Shown here one piece after another: positions 55,289 to 64,000 of a DNA stretch of 64,000 nucleotides (within the stretch, counting starts at the first letter, position 1; the number at the start of each line of letters is the position of its first letter). Source of the stretch: Bacteroidota bacterium (GTDB lineage Bacteria; Bacteroidota; Bacteroidia; Flavobacteriales_D; Crocinitomicaceae); assembly GCA_006226425.1 (NCBI GenBank), contig SBGX01000027.1:99181-163180 (forward strand). The letters are read 5' to 3'. The translations under genes and the position numbers were made by a program. The notes beneath the pieces were generated by a model. It ran no database searches. It saw only the letters and a list, made by a program, of their open reading frames with translations, and was not told where the DNA came from.

Positions 55289-57031
55289 ATGGATTTTAAG
55301 GTCTTCAAACGATTGATTCGTTTTGTCAGACCCTATCGAAAATTATTGATCCTTGCCTTTCTCTGTACAATTGTTCTGGCCATACTTTCTCCCTCAAGAC
55401 CTTACCTAATTGGTCAAATGGTTTACGATTATATCGTGGATCATCAGGATGCCTCTGGCTTATTGAGATGGACACTCCTCTTGCTGGTTTTACTGGCCTT
55501 TGAAGGTTTTTTCCAGTTCATGTCGAGTTACCTGAGTAACCTCTTGGCGCAATCGATTATCCGGGATATTCGTCATCGGATTTTTCAACACATGATCCGT
55601 TTTCGAATGAATTATTTTGACCGGACCCCGATCGGCTCCCTGGTGACTCGTGTGGTTTCGGACATTGAGGCCATCTCGGAAGTATTTAGTTCCGGTCTGA
55701 TTGACGTATTGGGTGATTTGATCATGCTTTCAGTGGTCGTATGCTGGATGTTTATTGAAAACTGGCAATTGGCGCTCATGACTCTGGTGCCTATTCCCTT
55801 ACTCATTTTGGCAACACGCATTTTTGCGCGTGCGATGCGGAAATCCTTTCAATATGAGAGTAAACAAGTGAACCGACTGAATACTTTTGTTCAGGAGCAC
55901 CTTACCGGAATGTCGATCGTACAACTCTTCAACAGAGAACAAAGAGAGCAACTGGCCTTCGAGGAGATTAACCGGGGACATCGTCAGGCGCACATCAATG
56001 CAGTTTGGGCATTTTCGATTTTCTTTCCCGTCGTGGAATTACTCAGTTCCTTGTCAATCGCCCTCCTGTTGGTATGGGGAGCACTTCAATTCATGGATGG
56101 GGCAAAGGGTTCCAATCCGGCGGAAATGTATAAGGAAATATTTCAGTTTACGCTTTGGATTAGTATGATGTTCCGTCCAATCAGACAGTTGGCAGATAAA
56201 TTCAATATTTTACAACGGGGAGTGGTTCGCGCCGAACGGGTATTTGAGGTCATTGACCTGCAGGATCACGTGCAGAATGAAGGAAAAGTGAAAGACCTGG
56301 ATTTCAATCGGGACATCGTCATGGAAGGGGTGAGTTTTGCCTATCGAGACGAAGATTGGGTGCTGAAGGATATCAACCTGACGATTCCAAAAGGGAAAAC
56401 GATCGCTTTTGTGGGGGCTACCGGAGCTGGAAAGACTTCCATAGTCAACTTGCTGGGCCGATTTTATGAGTTTCAGAAAGGAAGTATCAAGATCGGAGAG
56501 CAGGATATTCAGTCGATTGAATTGAATTGCCTGAGACAAAACATCGCTATCGTATTGCAGGACGTATTCCTGTTCTCAGATACAATTCACAATAATATCA
56601 CACTTGGAGATCCGAATATAACGAGAGAGCAGGTGATTGAGGCAGCCAAAGCGGTCAGTGCGCATGAATTTATTGAACGTCTTCCGAATGGCTACGACTA
56701 CGAAGTAGGAGAGCGAGGAGGAGTTCTTTCGGTTGGACAGCGACAGTTGTTGGCATTTATCCGGGCTTATGTATATAATCCGCATATCCTGATTCTCGAC
56801 GAAGCGACTTCTAGTGTGGATAATGAGTCAGAAGAACTCATCCAAAGAGCGACCGAAAAACTAACCAAAGGAAGGACCTCCATCGTTATTGCGCACCGTT
56901 TATCTACGATCCAAAATGCGGATCAGATCGTTGTGTTGGATAAGGGGGAAATCAAAGAACAGGGAAGTCACGCCGATCTGTTGGAACAGAATGGCTATTA
57001 TCACAAATTGTACACGATTCAATTTTCTTAA
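55289..57031 (+). CDS. ABC exporter, transmembrane-ATPase half-transporter (MsbA-like)
   Basis: 580 aa from ATG 55289 (MDFKVFKRLIRF); ATG 55271 is the alternative. Six hydrophobic helices within about 1-320, then the ATPase domain with Walker A GATGAGKTS, Q-loop LQDVFLF, signature LSVGQRQ and Walker B ILILDEATSSVD, H-loop IAHRLST. It is a type IV (MsbA/multidrug) exporter working as a dimer. The downstream gene is 1 bp away. Confidence 0.9.
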   Translation: MDFKVFKRLIRFVRPYRKLLILAFLCTIVLAILSPSRPYLIGQMVYDYIVDHQDASGLLRWTLLLLVLLAFEGFFQFMSSYLSNLLAQSIIRDIRHRIFQHMIRFRMNYFDRTPIGSLVTRVVSDIEAISEVFSSGLIDVLGDLIMLSVVVCWMFIENWQLALMTLVPIPLLILATRIFARAMRKSFQYESKQVNRLNTFVQEHLTGMSIVQLFNREQREQLAFEEINRGHRQAHINAVWAFSIFFPVVELLSSLSIALLLVWGALQFMDGAKGSNPAEMYKEIFQFTLWISMMFRPIRQLADKFNILQRGVVRAERVFEVIDLQDHVQNEGKVKDLDFNRDIVMEGVSFAYRDEDWVLKDINLTIPKGKTIAFVGATGAGKTSIVNLLGRFYEFQKGSIKIGEQDIQSIELNCLRQNIAIVLQDVFLFSDTIHNNITLGDPNITREQVIEAAKAVSAHEFIERLPNGYDYEVGERGGVLSVGQRQLLAFIRAYVYNPHILILDEATSSVDNESEELIQRATEKLTKGRTSIVIAHRLSTIQNADQIVVLDKGEIKEQGSHADLLEQNGYYHKLYTIQFS

Positions 57032-57032
57032 C

Positions 57033-57899
57033 ATGAGCGAACGCATTGGACTGAAAATAGGGGGAGTCCCCGAACATTTTAATTTGCCCTGGAGGCTGGC
57101 CATTGAGGAAGGAAAATTCCTGGATGCTGGGATGCACCTGCACTGGTGTGATATGAGCGGAGGAACGGGACAGATGATCAAGGGATTGCAAACAGGCTCA
57201 CTGGATGTGGCCGTTTTGTTGACGGAGGGAATTACCAAAGCGATTTTGCAGGGACTGGACGCGAAAATCATTCAGGTATACGTCACGACCCCATTGCATT
57301 GGGGAGTCCATGTACCCTTTCATTCAGACATCAAGAATGTGGATCAATTGGAAGGGCAAACTTTTGCCATTTCAAGAGAAGGTTCCGGCTCGCATTTAAT
57401 GGCCTATGTCAAGGCGAACCAGGAGGGCTGGGATCCGGAGCAACTGAAGTTCAATGTGATCGGAGATGTTTATGGAGGTTTGTGGGCCCTTGAGCATGAC
57501 GAAGCGCAGGCATTTTTATGGGAGAAGTACACGACTTTTCCTTACACGGAGCAGGGCAAATGCCGCTATATTGATGAGGTAATTACCCCCTGGCCATGTT
57601 TTGTGATCGCCGTGCGGAACGAAGTACTCGAAGCCCATGGGGAAAAGCTGACAGAGATGTGTGAGATTGTCAACAAACGAGCACAGGAAATGAAGAAGGC
57701 TGAGCAAACCGTGGAAATCATAAGCTGGCGTTACAATCTTCGATCTGGACAGGTGGCTAACTGGCTGGTAGAGACGGACTGGAATTATCAGGGAATCGAA
57801 TACCCCCTTGCATTTGAGAAAGTAGTTTCCTACCTGCTCAAATTAAAATTGATCAGTCCAGAGGAATCTGATTCCTGGAGAAAGAAATTATTTGTCTGA
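57033..57899 (+). CDS. Substrate-binding-like protein (PBP2, THI5/NMT1-like)
   Basis: 288 aa from ATG 57033, 1 bp after the ABC exporter stop. The fold pattern fits type 2 periplasmic-binding proteins (LKIGGVPEHFNLPWRLAIEEGKF, TGSLDVAVLLTEGITKAIL), close to THI5/SsuA-like sequences. No signal peptide is present, so the protein should be cytoplasmic, which is odd for a binding protein. The ligand is unknown. Confidence 0.7.
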   Translation: MSERIGLKIGGVPEHFNLPWRLAIEEGKFLDAGMHLHWCDMSGGTGQMIKGLQTGSLDVAVLLTEGITKAILQGLDAKIIQVYVTTPLHWGVHVPFHSDIKNVDQLEGQTFAISREGSGSHLMAYVKANQEGWDPEQLKFNVIGDVYGGLWALEHDEAQAFLWEKYTTFPYTEQGKCRYIDEVITPWPCFVIAVRNEVLEAHGEKLTEMCEIVNKRAQEMKKAEQTVEIISWRYNLRSGQVANWLVETDWNYQGIEYPLAFEKVVSYLLKLKLISPEESDSWRKKLFV

Positions 57900-57906
57900 C
57901 AGCGTT

Positions 57907-58212
57907 CTAACGTTGGCTTAATTGCTCACGTTCCTTTCGAACCTTTTTTTTCAGGCGCTTGTGCTTGCGTTTGGCCTTGGCACTTTTTCGAATCGTTCTT
58001 TTCGCTGATTTGGATTGACGGGCCCAATGTTCTTTGAGTGCCTTTTTCTGAGCTTTTTTAGAGGCTTTGGCTTTCTTCTTCCGCTCCTTTTTGATTTTTT
58101 TCTCAGCCTCTTCGACGGTTTCTGCATTTTTTTGCGACCAGCTTTGAGGAACCTGATACAAGAGGGCAACAACTAAAAATAAGCGAAGGTATGTCAAGAA
58201 TTTTCCGGGCAT
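57907..58212 (-). CDS. Small highly basic exported protein
   Basis: 101 aa. A signal peptide covers about residues 1-26 (ending SWSQ), then about 75 residues that are nearly half Lys and Arg (KKIKKERKKKAKASKKAQKK and similar). It converges with the binding-protein gene. It could bind nucleic acid or lipopolysaccharide, but no family is recognised. Confidence 0.6.
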   Translation of the reverse strand: MPGKFLTYLRLFLVVALLYQVPQSWSQKNAETVEEAEKKIKKERKKKAKASKKAQKKALKEHWARQSKSAKRTIRKSAKAKRKHKRLKKKVRKEREQLSQR

Positions 58213-58389
58213 TAGTTTGATTTTATTGAGTTACATGAATTGGCGTTTTCCAAAAATAAACGATGAGGTCCATGAATCGTAGGGATCGGGCTGATCTTAT
58301 TCCACAAAAAACTGTTCATAAACATAACAAGAAGGGAATCTTTACGTTACATAACTTGCAGACCTGCATAGAAATGCTCAAATTTGAAA

Positions 58390-58821
58390 ATGATGCGCAG
58401 AGCTTTATTTTACGGATTGTTGCTGATGATCGGAACGCTGATGACTGCTTGCAATAAGAACAGAAATCATCCGGTGCCGAGCATTCCCTTTGACATTGAG
58501 ATCAATGTGAATTTGCCCAGCTATTCGGAATTGCAAAGCGTAGGTGGTTGGGCTTACGTGTCAGGAGCTTCCAAAGGAATTATTGTGTATCGAAGTGACG
58601 TGAACAATTTTGTCGCATTTGACAGACATTCTCCTGCTGAAGATGGGACTTGCGAACAAGCCTTGGTGACCGACGAGGAAAACTTTTTGCAACTGAATGA
58701 TCTTTGTTCAGGGGCCAAATTCTCTTTGTTAGATGGAAGTATTATCTCCGGTTCTGAATTCGGACTCCGGCAATACGAGACCGTTTGGGACGGTTCGAAT
58801 TATTTGCGGATCAGGAATTAA
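58390..58821 (+). CDS. Lipoprotein with a degenerate Rieske-like fold
   Basis: 143 aa from ATG 58390. The SPII signal ends at LMTAC. The part from about 50 follows a Rieske domain (AYVSGASKGIIVYRSDVNNFVAFDRHSP; LCSGAKFSLLDGSIISG; YETVWDGSNYLRI), but the CxH and CxxH iron ligands are not intact: only single cysteines remain. The iron-sulphur centre is probably absent. Ends 4 bp inside the convergent gene. Confidence 0.6.
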   Translation: MMRRALFYGLLLMIGTLMTACNKNRNHPVPSIPFDIEINVNLPSYSELQSVGGWAYVSGASKGIIVYRSDVNNFVAFDRHSPAEDGTCEQALVTDEENFLQLNDLCSGAKFSLLDGSIISGSEFGLRQYETVWDGSNYLRIRN

Positions 58822-59306
58822 TTCCGTTTCAGGGTAATAACTTCCTTGTATTTCAGATGTCCTGCCAAATTTCCGTCGGCGATGATGAATTGCAAGACTA
58901 GTTTTCGTTTGGAAGCTTTGAGGATATTATACACTGTCCAGGCATCCGCATATGGGTCCGCCTTTCGCATGGTAAAACGGTCTTTGTTACTGCCTTCCAC
59001 GTACCATAAACATTCATCATCAGTATCCTGGAGTCCGGCGGCGGTCATGAAACTACGGTGTCCCTGGGGAGCAGGTTTTTCATAGATATAACGAAAGCGA
59101 TTCCCGATATCGGAGGCATTATCTTCGAGTAGCCAGTATCCCAAATCGGTGGTGACAGTGTTGGAGTCTAGTTCACCATTAGTAAAATAGCTGGCGTCAA
59201 CCTGGTCAATATCCCAGACCCCGGCAAATTTATACCGTCGTCGATCGCTCTGGCAGGAATTAAGAACCAGTGCAAATAGAGCAACTATGAAAATGAATCT
59301 TGTCAT
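58818..59306 (-). CDS. Small lipoprotein, lipocalin-like
   Basis: 162 aa from ATG 59306. SPII signal ending at LVLNSC. The GVWDIDQVDASYF opening and alternating beta segments suggest a lipocalin-like barrel. It is the last gene of a three-gene unit with two beta-barrel-like proteins, spaced by 2 and 1 bp. Confidence 0.55.
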   Translation of the reverse strand: MTRFIFIVALFALVLNSCQSDRRRYKFAGVWDIDQVDASYFTNGELDSNTVTTDLGYWLLEDNASDIGNRFRYIYEKPAPQGHRSFMTAAGLQDTDDECLWYVEGSNKDRFTMRKADPYADAWTVYNILKASKRKLVLQFIIADGNLAGHLKYKEVITLKRN

Positions 59307-59308
59307 GT

Positions 59309-60103
59309 CTAATTGATTTGAAAGCGAATTCCAATTTCCAGCCGAAAGCCCTTCCAGTCGGCGTGTACAAAATCTTCGCTCGAATAGGCCCCAATTTCTC
59401 CCTGAAGTTCTTCCCATTTTTCAACGTCGGTAGGGATTCCGGTAGGGTAGTTAGAAAGGACTTCCAGGGAACGATTCCAATGAGAATCATCCAGTGGTCC
59501 CTTTAAACCGACAAATGTTCCCAGAATGTATTCCGCACGCATGTAGACACAAAAGGGTTCTGCAATCGTAACGGCTCCACCAACAGAAGCGATGTAGGCA
59601 TAATGTCCGGCATCGTACACTCCGTTGAGGAATTTTTCCCGACCAATGCTTTTGGTTCCGTCTGCATATTGATACATGCTGATGATCCGGTCCGTTCCGA
59701 AAGCCAGTCCAACCGAAGCATTAAAAGCAAAGTCACTGTCCTGGGTCCCGAATCCGGCGAGTACGCTGTACATGAATTGTTCCCGTTTAAAAGTTCGGGC
59801 GGCCCCGCTTTTGAATTTCACCTTGTTGTGTCCCTGAACTTCGTGGAAGCGGAGGGCACCATAAAAACCGGAAATGCTGAAGTCAGTGCTGAGAGCCCAA
59901 CCGTAAGGGAAAGAGAATGAACTGCTAAGCTCTTTGTCGATATCATCAGCAAAATGACTGTTATAGGATCTGGCAAATTGTTTGAAGGTTTTGGAATGTC
60001 CCATGGCAGTCCGGAATCCACTTTCAAAACCAAAGCCGATTTGGGAAAAACTGATGGAAGCTCCAATGAAAAGACCAATGAGTAAAATAAATAGCTTTTT
60101 CAT
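59309..60103 (-). CDS. Outer-membrane beta-barrel-like protein
   Basis: 264 aa. A signal peptide ends near residue 20 (ISFSQ). Alternating beta segments with aromatic girdles (GFGFESGFRTAMG, GWALSTDFSISGFYGALRF, LEIGIRFQIN at the end) suggest a porin-like barrel. Middle gene of the 60105-58818 operon. Confidence 0.6.
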   Translation of the reverse strand: MKKLFILLIGLFIGASISFSQIGFGFESGFRTAMGHSKTFKQFARSYNSHFADDIDKELSSSFSFPYGWALSTDFSISGFYGALRFHEVQGHNKVKFKSGAARTFKREQFMYSVLAGFGTQDSDFAFNASVGLAFGTDRIISMYQYADGTKSIGREKFLNGVYDAGHYAYIASVGGAVTIAEPFCVYMRAEYILGTFVGLKGPLDDSHWNRSLEVLSNYPTGIPTDVEKWEELQGEIGAYSSEDFVHADWKGFRLEIGIRFQIN

Positions 60104-60104
60104 C

Positions 60105-60755
60105 CTAATTACGTCCTATTAAAAAACTGAGATTGGCTCCGAAATTGTTTGCCTTGTGCGTGTAATTTCGAAATCCGAGGAAGTCATCGTAAAAGAAGGC
60201 TCCCTGATAATAAATTCGAAATTCCACTATTTCCATCGTTATTGGGACAAAAATGGTGTATCCAGTAAAGAAGGAGTGACTTCCGTAAAATCTGTTCCAG
60301 GGTTTCTGATTGAATTCTGAAACAGGAAGGTTCTTACTGAATATTTTGAATCCGCCGACATCCAGAGACGCACCTATTTTGACAACATCTCCCCCCATGG
60401 CAATTCCTGCATTAAAAGTACGAAGCCTCGTTTTGATTTGGTAGCGATAATCTTCCTGATGACTTTCGTCAAAATAGTTAAACTCCGAGCTTTTAAATTT
60501 TTTGTTGGTAAACAGGAATTCTAAGAGGAAACCTTCATCTCCAAATCGAAAGCCAAGACTGGCTCCATGAAGCATATTGGGAATTTTGAGTCCGGGTTGA
60601 ATCCGGTTGGTTTCAAAAGCAAGAATCTCAAAATTGCGCTGGGGAGTCGTAAAGCGCGCCAGGTTGTAACCCACCGAAACTTTAAACTGGGCCTTTGACA
60701 TACTACTGGTCAGACAGCAAAGAAAAATGAAAGTAAAACGAATCAGTGCTTTCAT
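60105..60755 (-). CDS. Outer-membrane beta-barrel-like protein
   Basis: 216 aa with a signal peptide (SMSKAQ) and a barrel-like pattern ending LSFLIGRN. It resembles the neighbour at 59309-60103 in layout but not closely in sequence. First gene of the operon. Confidence 0.6.
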   Translation of the reverse strand: MKALIRFTFIFLCCLTSSMSKAQFKVSVGYNLARFTTPQRNFEILAFETNRIQPGLKIPNMLHGASLGFRFGDEGFLLEFLFTNKKFKSSEFNYFDESHQEDYRYQIKTRLRTFNAGIAMGGDVVKIGASLDVGGFKIFSKNLPVSEFNQKPWNRFYGSHSFFTGYTIFVPITMEIVEFRIYYQGAFFYDDFLGFRNYTHKANNFGANLSFLIGRN

Positions 60756-60790
60756 GTGACAAAGTTTACAAAGAAAAGTAATTTATCCCA

Positions 60791-60806
60791 TACGTGAATT
60801 CACGTA
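60791..60806. repeat. 16-bp perfect palindrome
   Basis: TACGTGAATTCACGTA is its own reverse complement and abuts the T tract of the ahcY terminator. It lies 36 bp upstream of the 60755 start, so it may be an operator for the three-gene barrel operon. Confidence 0.4.
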
Positions 60807-60836
60807 GAAAAAAAGGCCGCATTCAATGCGGCCTTC
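60806..60836 (-). terminator. Rho-independent terminator of ahcY
   Basis: On the minus strand AAGGCCGCATTGAATGCGGCC forms a perfect stem of at least 8 bp and is followed by eight Ts, 28 bp after the ahcY stop. Confidence 0.9.
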
Positions 60837-60863
60837 AAAAGCTAAACTTTTATATTGAACAGA

Positions 60864-62177
60864 TTAATATCTGTAGTGCTCAGGTTTGTATGGACCTTCA
60901 ACAGTAACACCGATGTAATCAGCCTGATCCTTAGAAAGAGTTTCCAATTCCACACCGATTTTCGCCAGGTGCAGACGAGCTACTTTCTCATCCAGATGCT
61001 TCGGCAACATGTAAACTTCGTTGTCGTATTTATCTGAATGGTTCCACAATTCGAGCTGAGCCAATGTCTGGTTTGTAAATGAGTTAGACATTACGAAAGA
61101 TGGGTGACCAGTCGCACAACCAAGGTTTACCAAACGACCTTCAGCCAACAAGATGATGTCTCTACCATTGATGTTGTACATATCCACTTGTGGTTTGATC
61201 TCAATCTTCGTAGATCCATAGTTTGTGTTCAACCAGGAAACATCGATTTCGTTATCGAAGTGTCCGATGTTACAAACGATCGTCTTATCTCTCATTTTTT
61301 CGAAATGATGTCCAACAACGATGTCCTTGTTACCAGTAGTTGTTACGATAATGTCAGCATTTCCAACAACTGAATCCAGTTTTTTCACTTCGAATCCGTC
61401 CATAGCAGCTTGAAGCGCACAGATTGGATCGATTTCAGTTACAATGACACGAGCACCTGAACCTCTCAAGGAAGCAGCAGATCCTTTTCCAACGTCACCG
61501 TATCCACAAACAACAGCAACTTTACCGGCCATCATGGTATCGGTAGCACGACGGATCGCATCAACCAAAGACTCTTTACATCCGTATTTGTTGTCAAATT
61601 TAGATTTAGTAACAGAGTCGTTTACGTTGATCGCTGGCATCACCAAGGTTCCGTTTTTCATTCGCTCGTACAAACGGTGTACACCAGTAGTAGTTTCTTC
61701 AGAAAGACCTTTAATATCCTTAGTCAATTCAGGATAACGATCAAAAACCATGTTCGTCAGGTCACCCCCGTCGTCCAGGATCATGTTCAAAGGTTGTCCT
61801 CCTTTAAAGGCAAACAAAGTCTGCTCAATACACCAATCGAACTCTTCTTCGTTCATACCTTTCCAGGCGTAAACAGGAATCCCTGCAGCAGCAATAGCAG
61901 CAGCAGCGTGGTCCTGAGTAGAGAAAATGTTACAGGAAGACCAGGTAACGTCCGCACCCAACTCAACAAGTGTTTCGATCAAAACAGCAGTTTGGATGGT
62001 CATGTGCAAACACCCTGCAATTCGTGCTCCGGCCAATGGCTTGGATTTACCATATTCCTCTCTAAGAGACATAAGTCCTGGCATCTCTGCTTCTGCCAGT
62101 TTAATTTCTCTTCTTCCCCATTCAGCCAAGCTGATGTCTTTGACTTTGTAAGCCAATTTTTCTTGTGTATTATTCAT
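60864..62177 (-). CDS. ahcY: Adenosylhomocysteinase
   Basis: 437 aa, the family length. Signature segments are [31 protein letters not shown], the NAD-binding [10 protein letters not shown] and the C-terminal KPEHYRY. It splits S-adenosylhomocysteine into adenosine and homocysteine in methyl-group recycling. Promoter element at 62209-62216, strong terminator at 60806-60836, so it is a single-gene transcript. Confidence 0.95.
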   Translation of the reverse strand: MNNTQEKLAYKVKDISLAEWGRREIKLAEAEMPGLMSLREEYGKSKPLAGARIAGCLHMTIQTAVLIETLVELGADVTWSSCNIFSTQDHAAAAIAAAGIPVYAWKGMNEEEFDWCIEQTLFAFKGGQPLNMILDDGGDLTNMVFDRYPELTKDIKGLSEETTTGVHRLYERMKNGTLVMPAINVNDSVTKSKFDNKYGCKESLVDAIRRATDTMMAGKVAVVCGYGDVGKGSAASLRGSGARVIVTEIDPICALQAAMDGFEVKKLDSVVGNADIIVTTTGNKDIVVGHHFEKMRDKTIVCNIGHFDNEIDVSWLNTNYGSTKIEIKPQVDMYNINGRDIILLAEGRLVNLGCATGHPSFVMSNSFTNQTLAQLELWNHSDKYDNEVYMLPKHLDEKVARLHLAKIGVELETLSKDQADYIGVTVEGPYKPEHYRY

Positions 62178-62208
62178 AATTTAGATTAATTCCGAATTAA
62201 TTTCGCTG

Positions 62209-62216
62209 CAAAGTTA
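62209..62216 (-). promoter_or_regulatory. -7 box of ahcY
   Basis: TAACTTTG on the minus strand, matching TAnnTTTG, 32 bp before the start codon; the -33 position has a T run rather than a clear TTG. Confidence 0.55.
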
Positions 62217-62308
62217 CAAAACTCTCCCTCACTAAAAAAATTTTTCTTGCCCTTCTGTTGAATTGCGTGTGAAAATCAAAAATTTGAAAATCAGTCGCTT
62301 GGAATGAA

Positions 62309-63313
62309 TTAATTCAATTCCTGGGCGTAGTGAAATTGGTCTTCGTGCTCTAAGATATAGCTCAGGGTCTCCCGAATTTCGCTTAAATCAAAGGAAGTAA
62401 CTAGTTTCATGCGGTATTCCTTGAAGTGAGCAATTCCCTTAAAATAGTTGGTGTAATGGCGCTTCATTTCTGCCACTCCGAGGCTTTCACCTTTCCATCG
62501 AACACTCATTTCAAGATGTTCCATGGCAGCTTCCACACGTTGCTTGATTCCAGGAGGATCGAGTTTTTCTCCTGTCTTTAAGAAGTGTTTAACTTCCCGA
62601 AAGAACCAGGGATATCCGATGCTTGCCCGACCAACCATGATTCCGTCCACTCCGTAACGGTTTTTGTATTCCAGTGCTTTTTCAGGACTGTCAATATCTC
62701 CGTTTCCAAAAACGGGGATGTGAATGCGGGGGTTATTTTTCACCTCTCCGATCATCGTCCAGTCTGCTTCACCCTTGTACATCTGCTTTCGGGTTCGGCC
62801 ATGAATTGAAATGGCTTCAATCCCAACATCCTGGAGACGTTCGGCTACTTCTTTAACGTATTTGCTGTTTTCATCCCAACCCAATCGCGTTTTAACAGTT
62901 ACGGGTAGTTTGGTGGATTTGACGATTGCTTCCGTCATTCGAACCATTTTAGGAATGTCCTGTAAAATTCCTGCACCAGCACCTTTGCAGGCTACTTTTT
63001 TGACTGGACAACCATAATTGATATCGATAATGTCCGGATTGGTACGTTCAATGATCTCCGTGGCCTGCTTCATACTTTCGATATCGTAGCCGAAAATTTG
63101 AATCCCGATCGGGCGTTCATATTCGTAGATATCCAGTTTTTGAACACTTTTGGCCGCATCCCGGATCAGGCCTTCGGAAGAGATGAACTCGGTGTACATA
63201 AGATCGGCGCCGTGCTTTTTACACAGAGCCCTGAAAGGAGGGTCACTTACGTCTTCCATGGGAGCCAGAAGTAACGGAAATTCTCCCAGTTCAATGTCTC
63301 TTATTTTTACCAC
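62309..63313 (-). CDS. dusB: tRNA-dihydrouridine synthase (DusB-type)
   Basis: 334 aa. PMEDVSDPPFRALCKKHGADLMYTEF, DINYGCPVKKVACKGAGAGIL (catalytic Cys in the ACKGAGA loop), VTVKTRLGW and GNGDIDSPEKAL are Dus signatures. It reduces uridine in tRNA with FMN. A -7 box at 63318-63325 fits its own promoter. Confidence 0.9.
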   Translation of the reverse strand: MVKIRDIELGEFPLLLAPMEDVSDPPFRALCKKHGADLMYTEFISSEGLIRDAAKSVQKLDIYEYERPIGIQIFGYDIESMKQATEIIERTNPDIIDINYGCPVKKVACKGAGAGILQDIPKMVRMTEAIVKSTKLPVTVKTRLGWDENSKYVKEVAERLQDVGIEAISIHGRTRKQMYKGEADWTMIGEVKNNPRIHIPVFGNGDIDSPEKALEYKNRYGVDGIMVGRASIGYPWFFREVKHFLKTGEKLDPPGIKQRVEAAMEHLEMSVRWKGESLGVAEMKRHYTNYFKGIAHFKEYRMKLVTSFDLSEIRETLSYILEHEDQFHYAQELN

Positions 63314-63317
63314 TTTG

Positions 63318-63325
63318 CAAAGATA
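63318..63325 (-). promoter_or_regulatory. -7 box of dusB
   Basis: TATCTTTG on the minus strand just before the gene; the ATG at 63313 would be almost at the transcript start, so the leader must be very short. Confidence 0.45.
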
Positions 63326-63780
63326 GCTAAATTCGATACACGAACGGGTTTAGTTGCATCCCCGAAGGGAGAGGGAGAATTTCCGTAGGACTTAGATTAG
63401 AATCGGTTCTTAAGTTGAAAAGGTAAGTTAGGTTAGGCTGAGTTAACTATTAAATTTGCTATTCACAAAAAGTTGAAGAGCCAGATTCAAAAGCGCATTT
63501 TCATCACGCTGGTCCAGTTGTTAAACAACAGATAAAAGGTAGCTTAGCAGGTTGATATAATTTAAGAATAATGTGTTTTAAAAGGTTTAGTGTTTTCATT
63601 CTGTTGATCTAAGGTCGTTGTATTATAATGACCGACAAAGCTGAATTTACCCCTAAGAGAAATTCAATTTTTTTTAAGAAGAAGAGAAAATTATTTTTTA
63701 ATCAATTGATTATCAGTGATTTGAGTCATTAAACAAAAGGCATGATTTTTTCTTGTTTAAACTAAATGGAGACAATATTG

Positions 63781-63788
63781 TATTTTTG
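63781..63788 (+). promoter_or_regulatory. -7 box of the 63795 gene
   Basis: TATTTTTG matching TAnnTTTG, 6 bp before the ATG at 63795, with TTG 25 bp upstream; the mRNA leader would be very short. Confidence 0.45.
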
Positions 63789-63794
63789 TTTACT

Positions 63795-64000
63795 ATGAAT
63801 TTGAAAATAAAAATATTCCTTTCGTTGAGCTTGCTGCTTGCGGTTTCGTGCCAGGATGTACGAAAGAAAACCCAGTTGGAAAAATTGACTGCTCTGGAAA
63901 GCGAAGTGTATGATTTGCAAAAGGAGTTTGAGGAAAAGAAAGTGGATACGATTGGACGTTTGAGTGGGGAAGTGATGGACGTGGAATTTCGGATCCGAAA
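63795..64000 (+). CDS. Lipoprotein with coiled-coil start, cut by window end
   Basis: The first 68 codons are visible: an SPII signal ending LLAVSC (Cys19), then a heptad-rich segment (LEKLTALESEVYDLQKEFEEKK) that should form a coiled coil. The 3' end lies outside the window, so no family can be given. Confidence 0.6.
   Translation, partial: MNLKIKIFLSLSLLLAVSCQDVRKKTQLEKLTALESEVYDLQKEFEEKKVDTIGRLSGEVMDVEFRIR

Larger units (their letters stand above)
63314..63794. other. Gene-free 481-bp stretch
   Basis: No convincing gene. It holds the dusB promoter at its left end and the promoter of the 63795 gene at its right end. An AT-rich hairpin with a T tract (TGAATTT / AAATTCA at 63642-63674, plus strand) could end a short transcript, but no sRNA is recognised. 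Confidence 0.5.

Noticed and set aside
1..64000. CRISPR arrays, tRNA or rRNA genes, integron integrase, transposases
   Set aside because: None could be found by reading both strands; the only regular repeats are attC sites and the in-gene repeats at 23574-24323 and 25500-25880.

Overview
The window looks like a chromosomal piece of a Bacteroidota bacterium, most likely Flavobacteriales. Supporting signs are two type IX secretion substrates (a type A sorting tail at 39983-42976 and a gliding-motility/CHU-type C-terminus at 46499-50386), promoters of the TAnnTTTG type, many LytTR regulators, SPII lipoproteins and a Pif1-like helicase with a C-terminal helix-turn-helix. No rRNA, tRNA or CRISPR array was seen.

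Three zones can be told apart. (1) 1-9.3 kb: AT-rich accessory genes, nearly all on the minus strand (LytTR regulator, two GNAT acetyltransferases, DUF1801, GH64-like protein with IPT domains, clostripain-like peptidase, SnoaL-like protein). (2) 9.3-34.4 kb: an integron gene-cassette array. Single genes or small operons, nearly all on the minus strand, are separated by at least 17 imperfect palindromes of 52-188 bp that begin with RYYYAAC-like and end with GTTRRRY-like heptamers, i.e. attC sites. No integron integrase lies in the window, so as seen this is a cluster of attC sites lacking an integrase (CALIN), unless intI lies outside. Cargo includes acetolactate decarboxylase-like, lactonase, DUF2071, two S41 peptidases, a serine hydrolase with its own LytS/LytT-like two-component system, a HigBA toxin-antitoxin pair, a Crp/DUF4386 pair, a PI-PLC/Asp-box repeat protein, an AAA/DUF4143 ATPase and a Tdi1-like immunity protein. 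(3) 34.5-64 kb: higher-GC, ordinary chromosome (gamma carbonic anhydrase, aroC, phosphohexomutase, der, era, T9SS proteins, helicase, FtsX-type permease, NamZ/DUF1343, HAD phosphatase, upp, ABC exporter, ahcY, dusB).

The most interesting item is a two-gene plus-strand operon at 30650-32931, transcribed against the cassette array between an intact attC (30371-30450) and a decayed one (33934-33989). It encodes a UG/Abi-like reverse transcriptase with a helical C-terminal half, overlapping by 4 bp a small protein with a GD...ExK...QxxxY nuclease signature. With its own promoter it looks like a cassette-borne antiphage defence system; I cannot assign it to a numbered DRT type.

All calls are by eye from sequence. 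The attC calls, the RT class and the nuclease call need covariance-model, profile and structure searches respectively.
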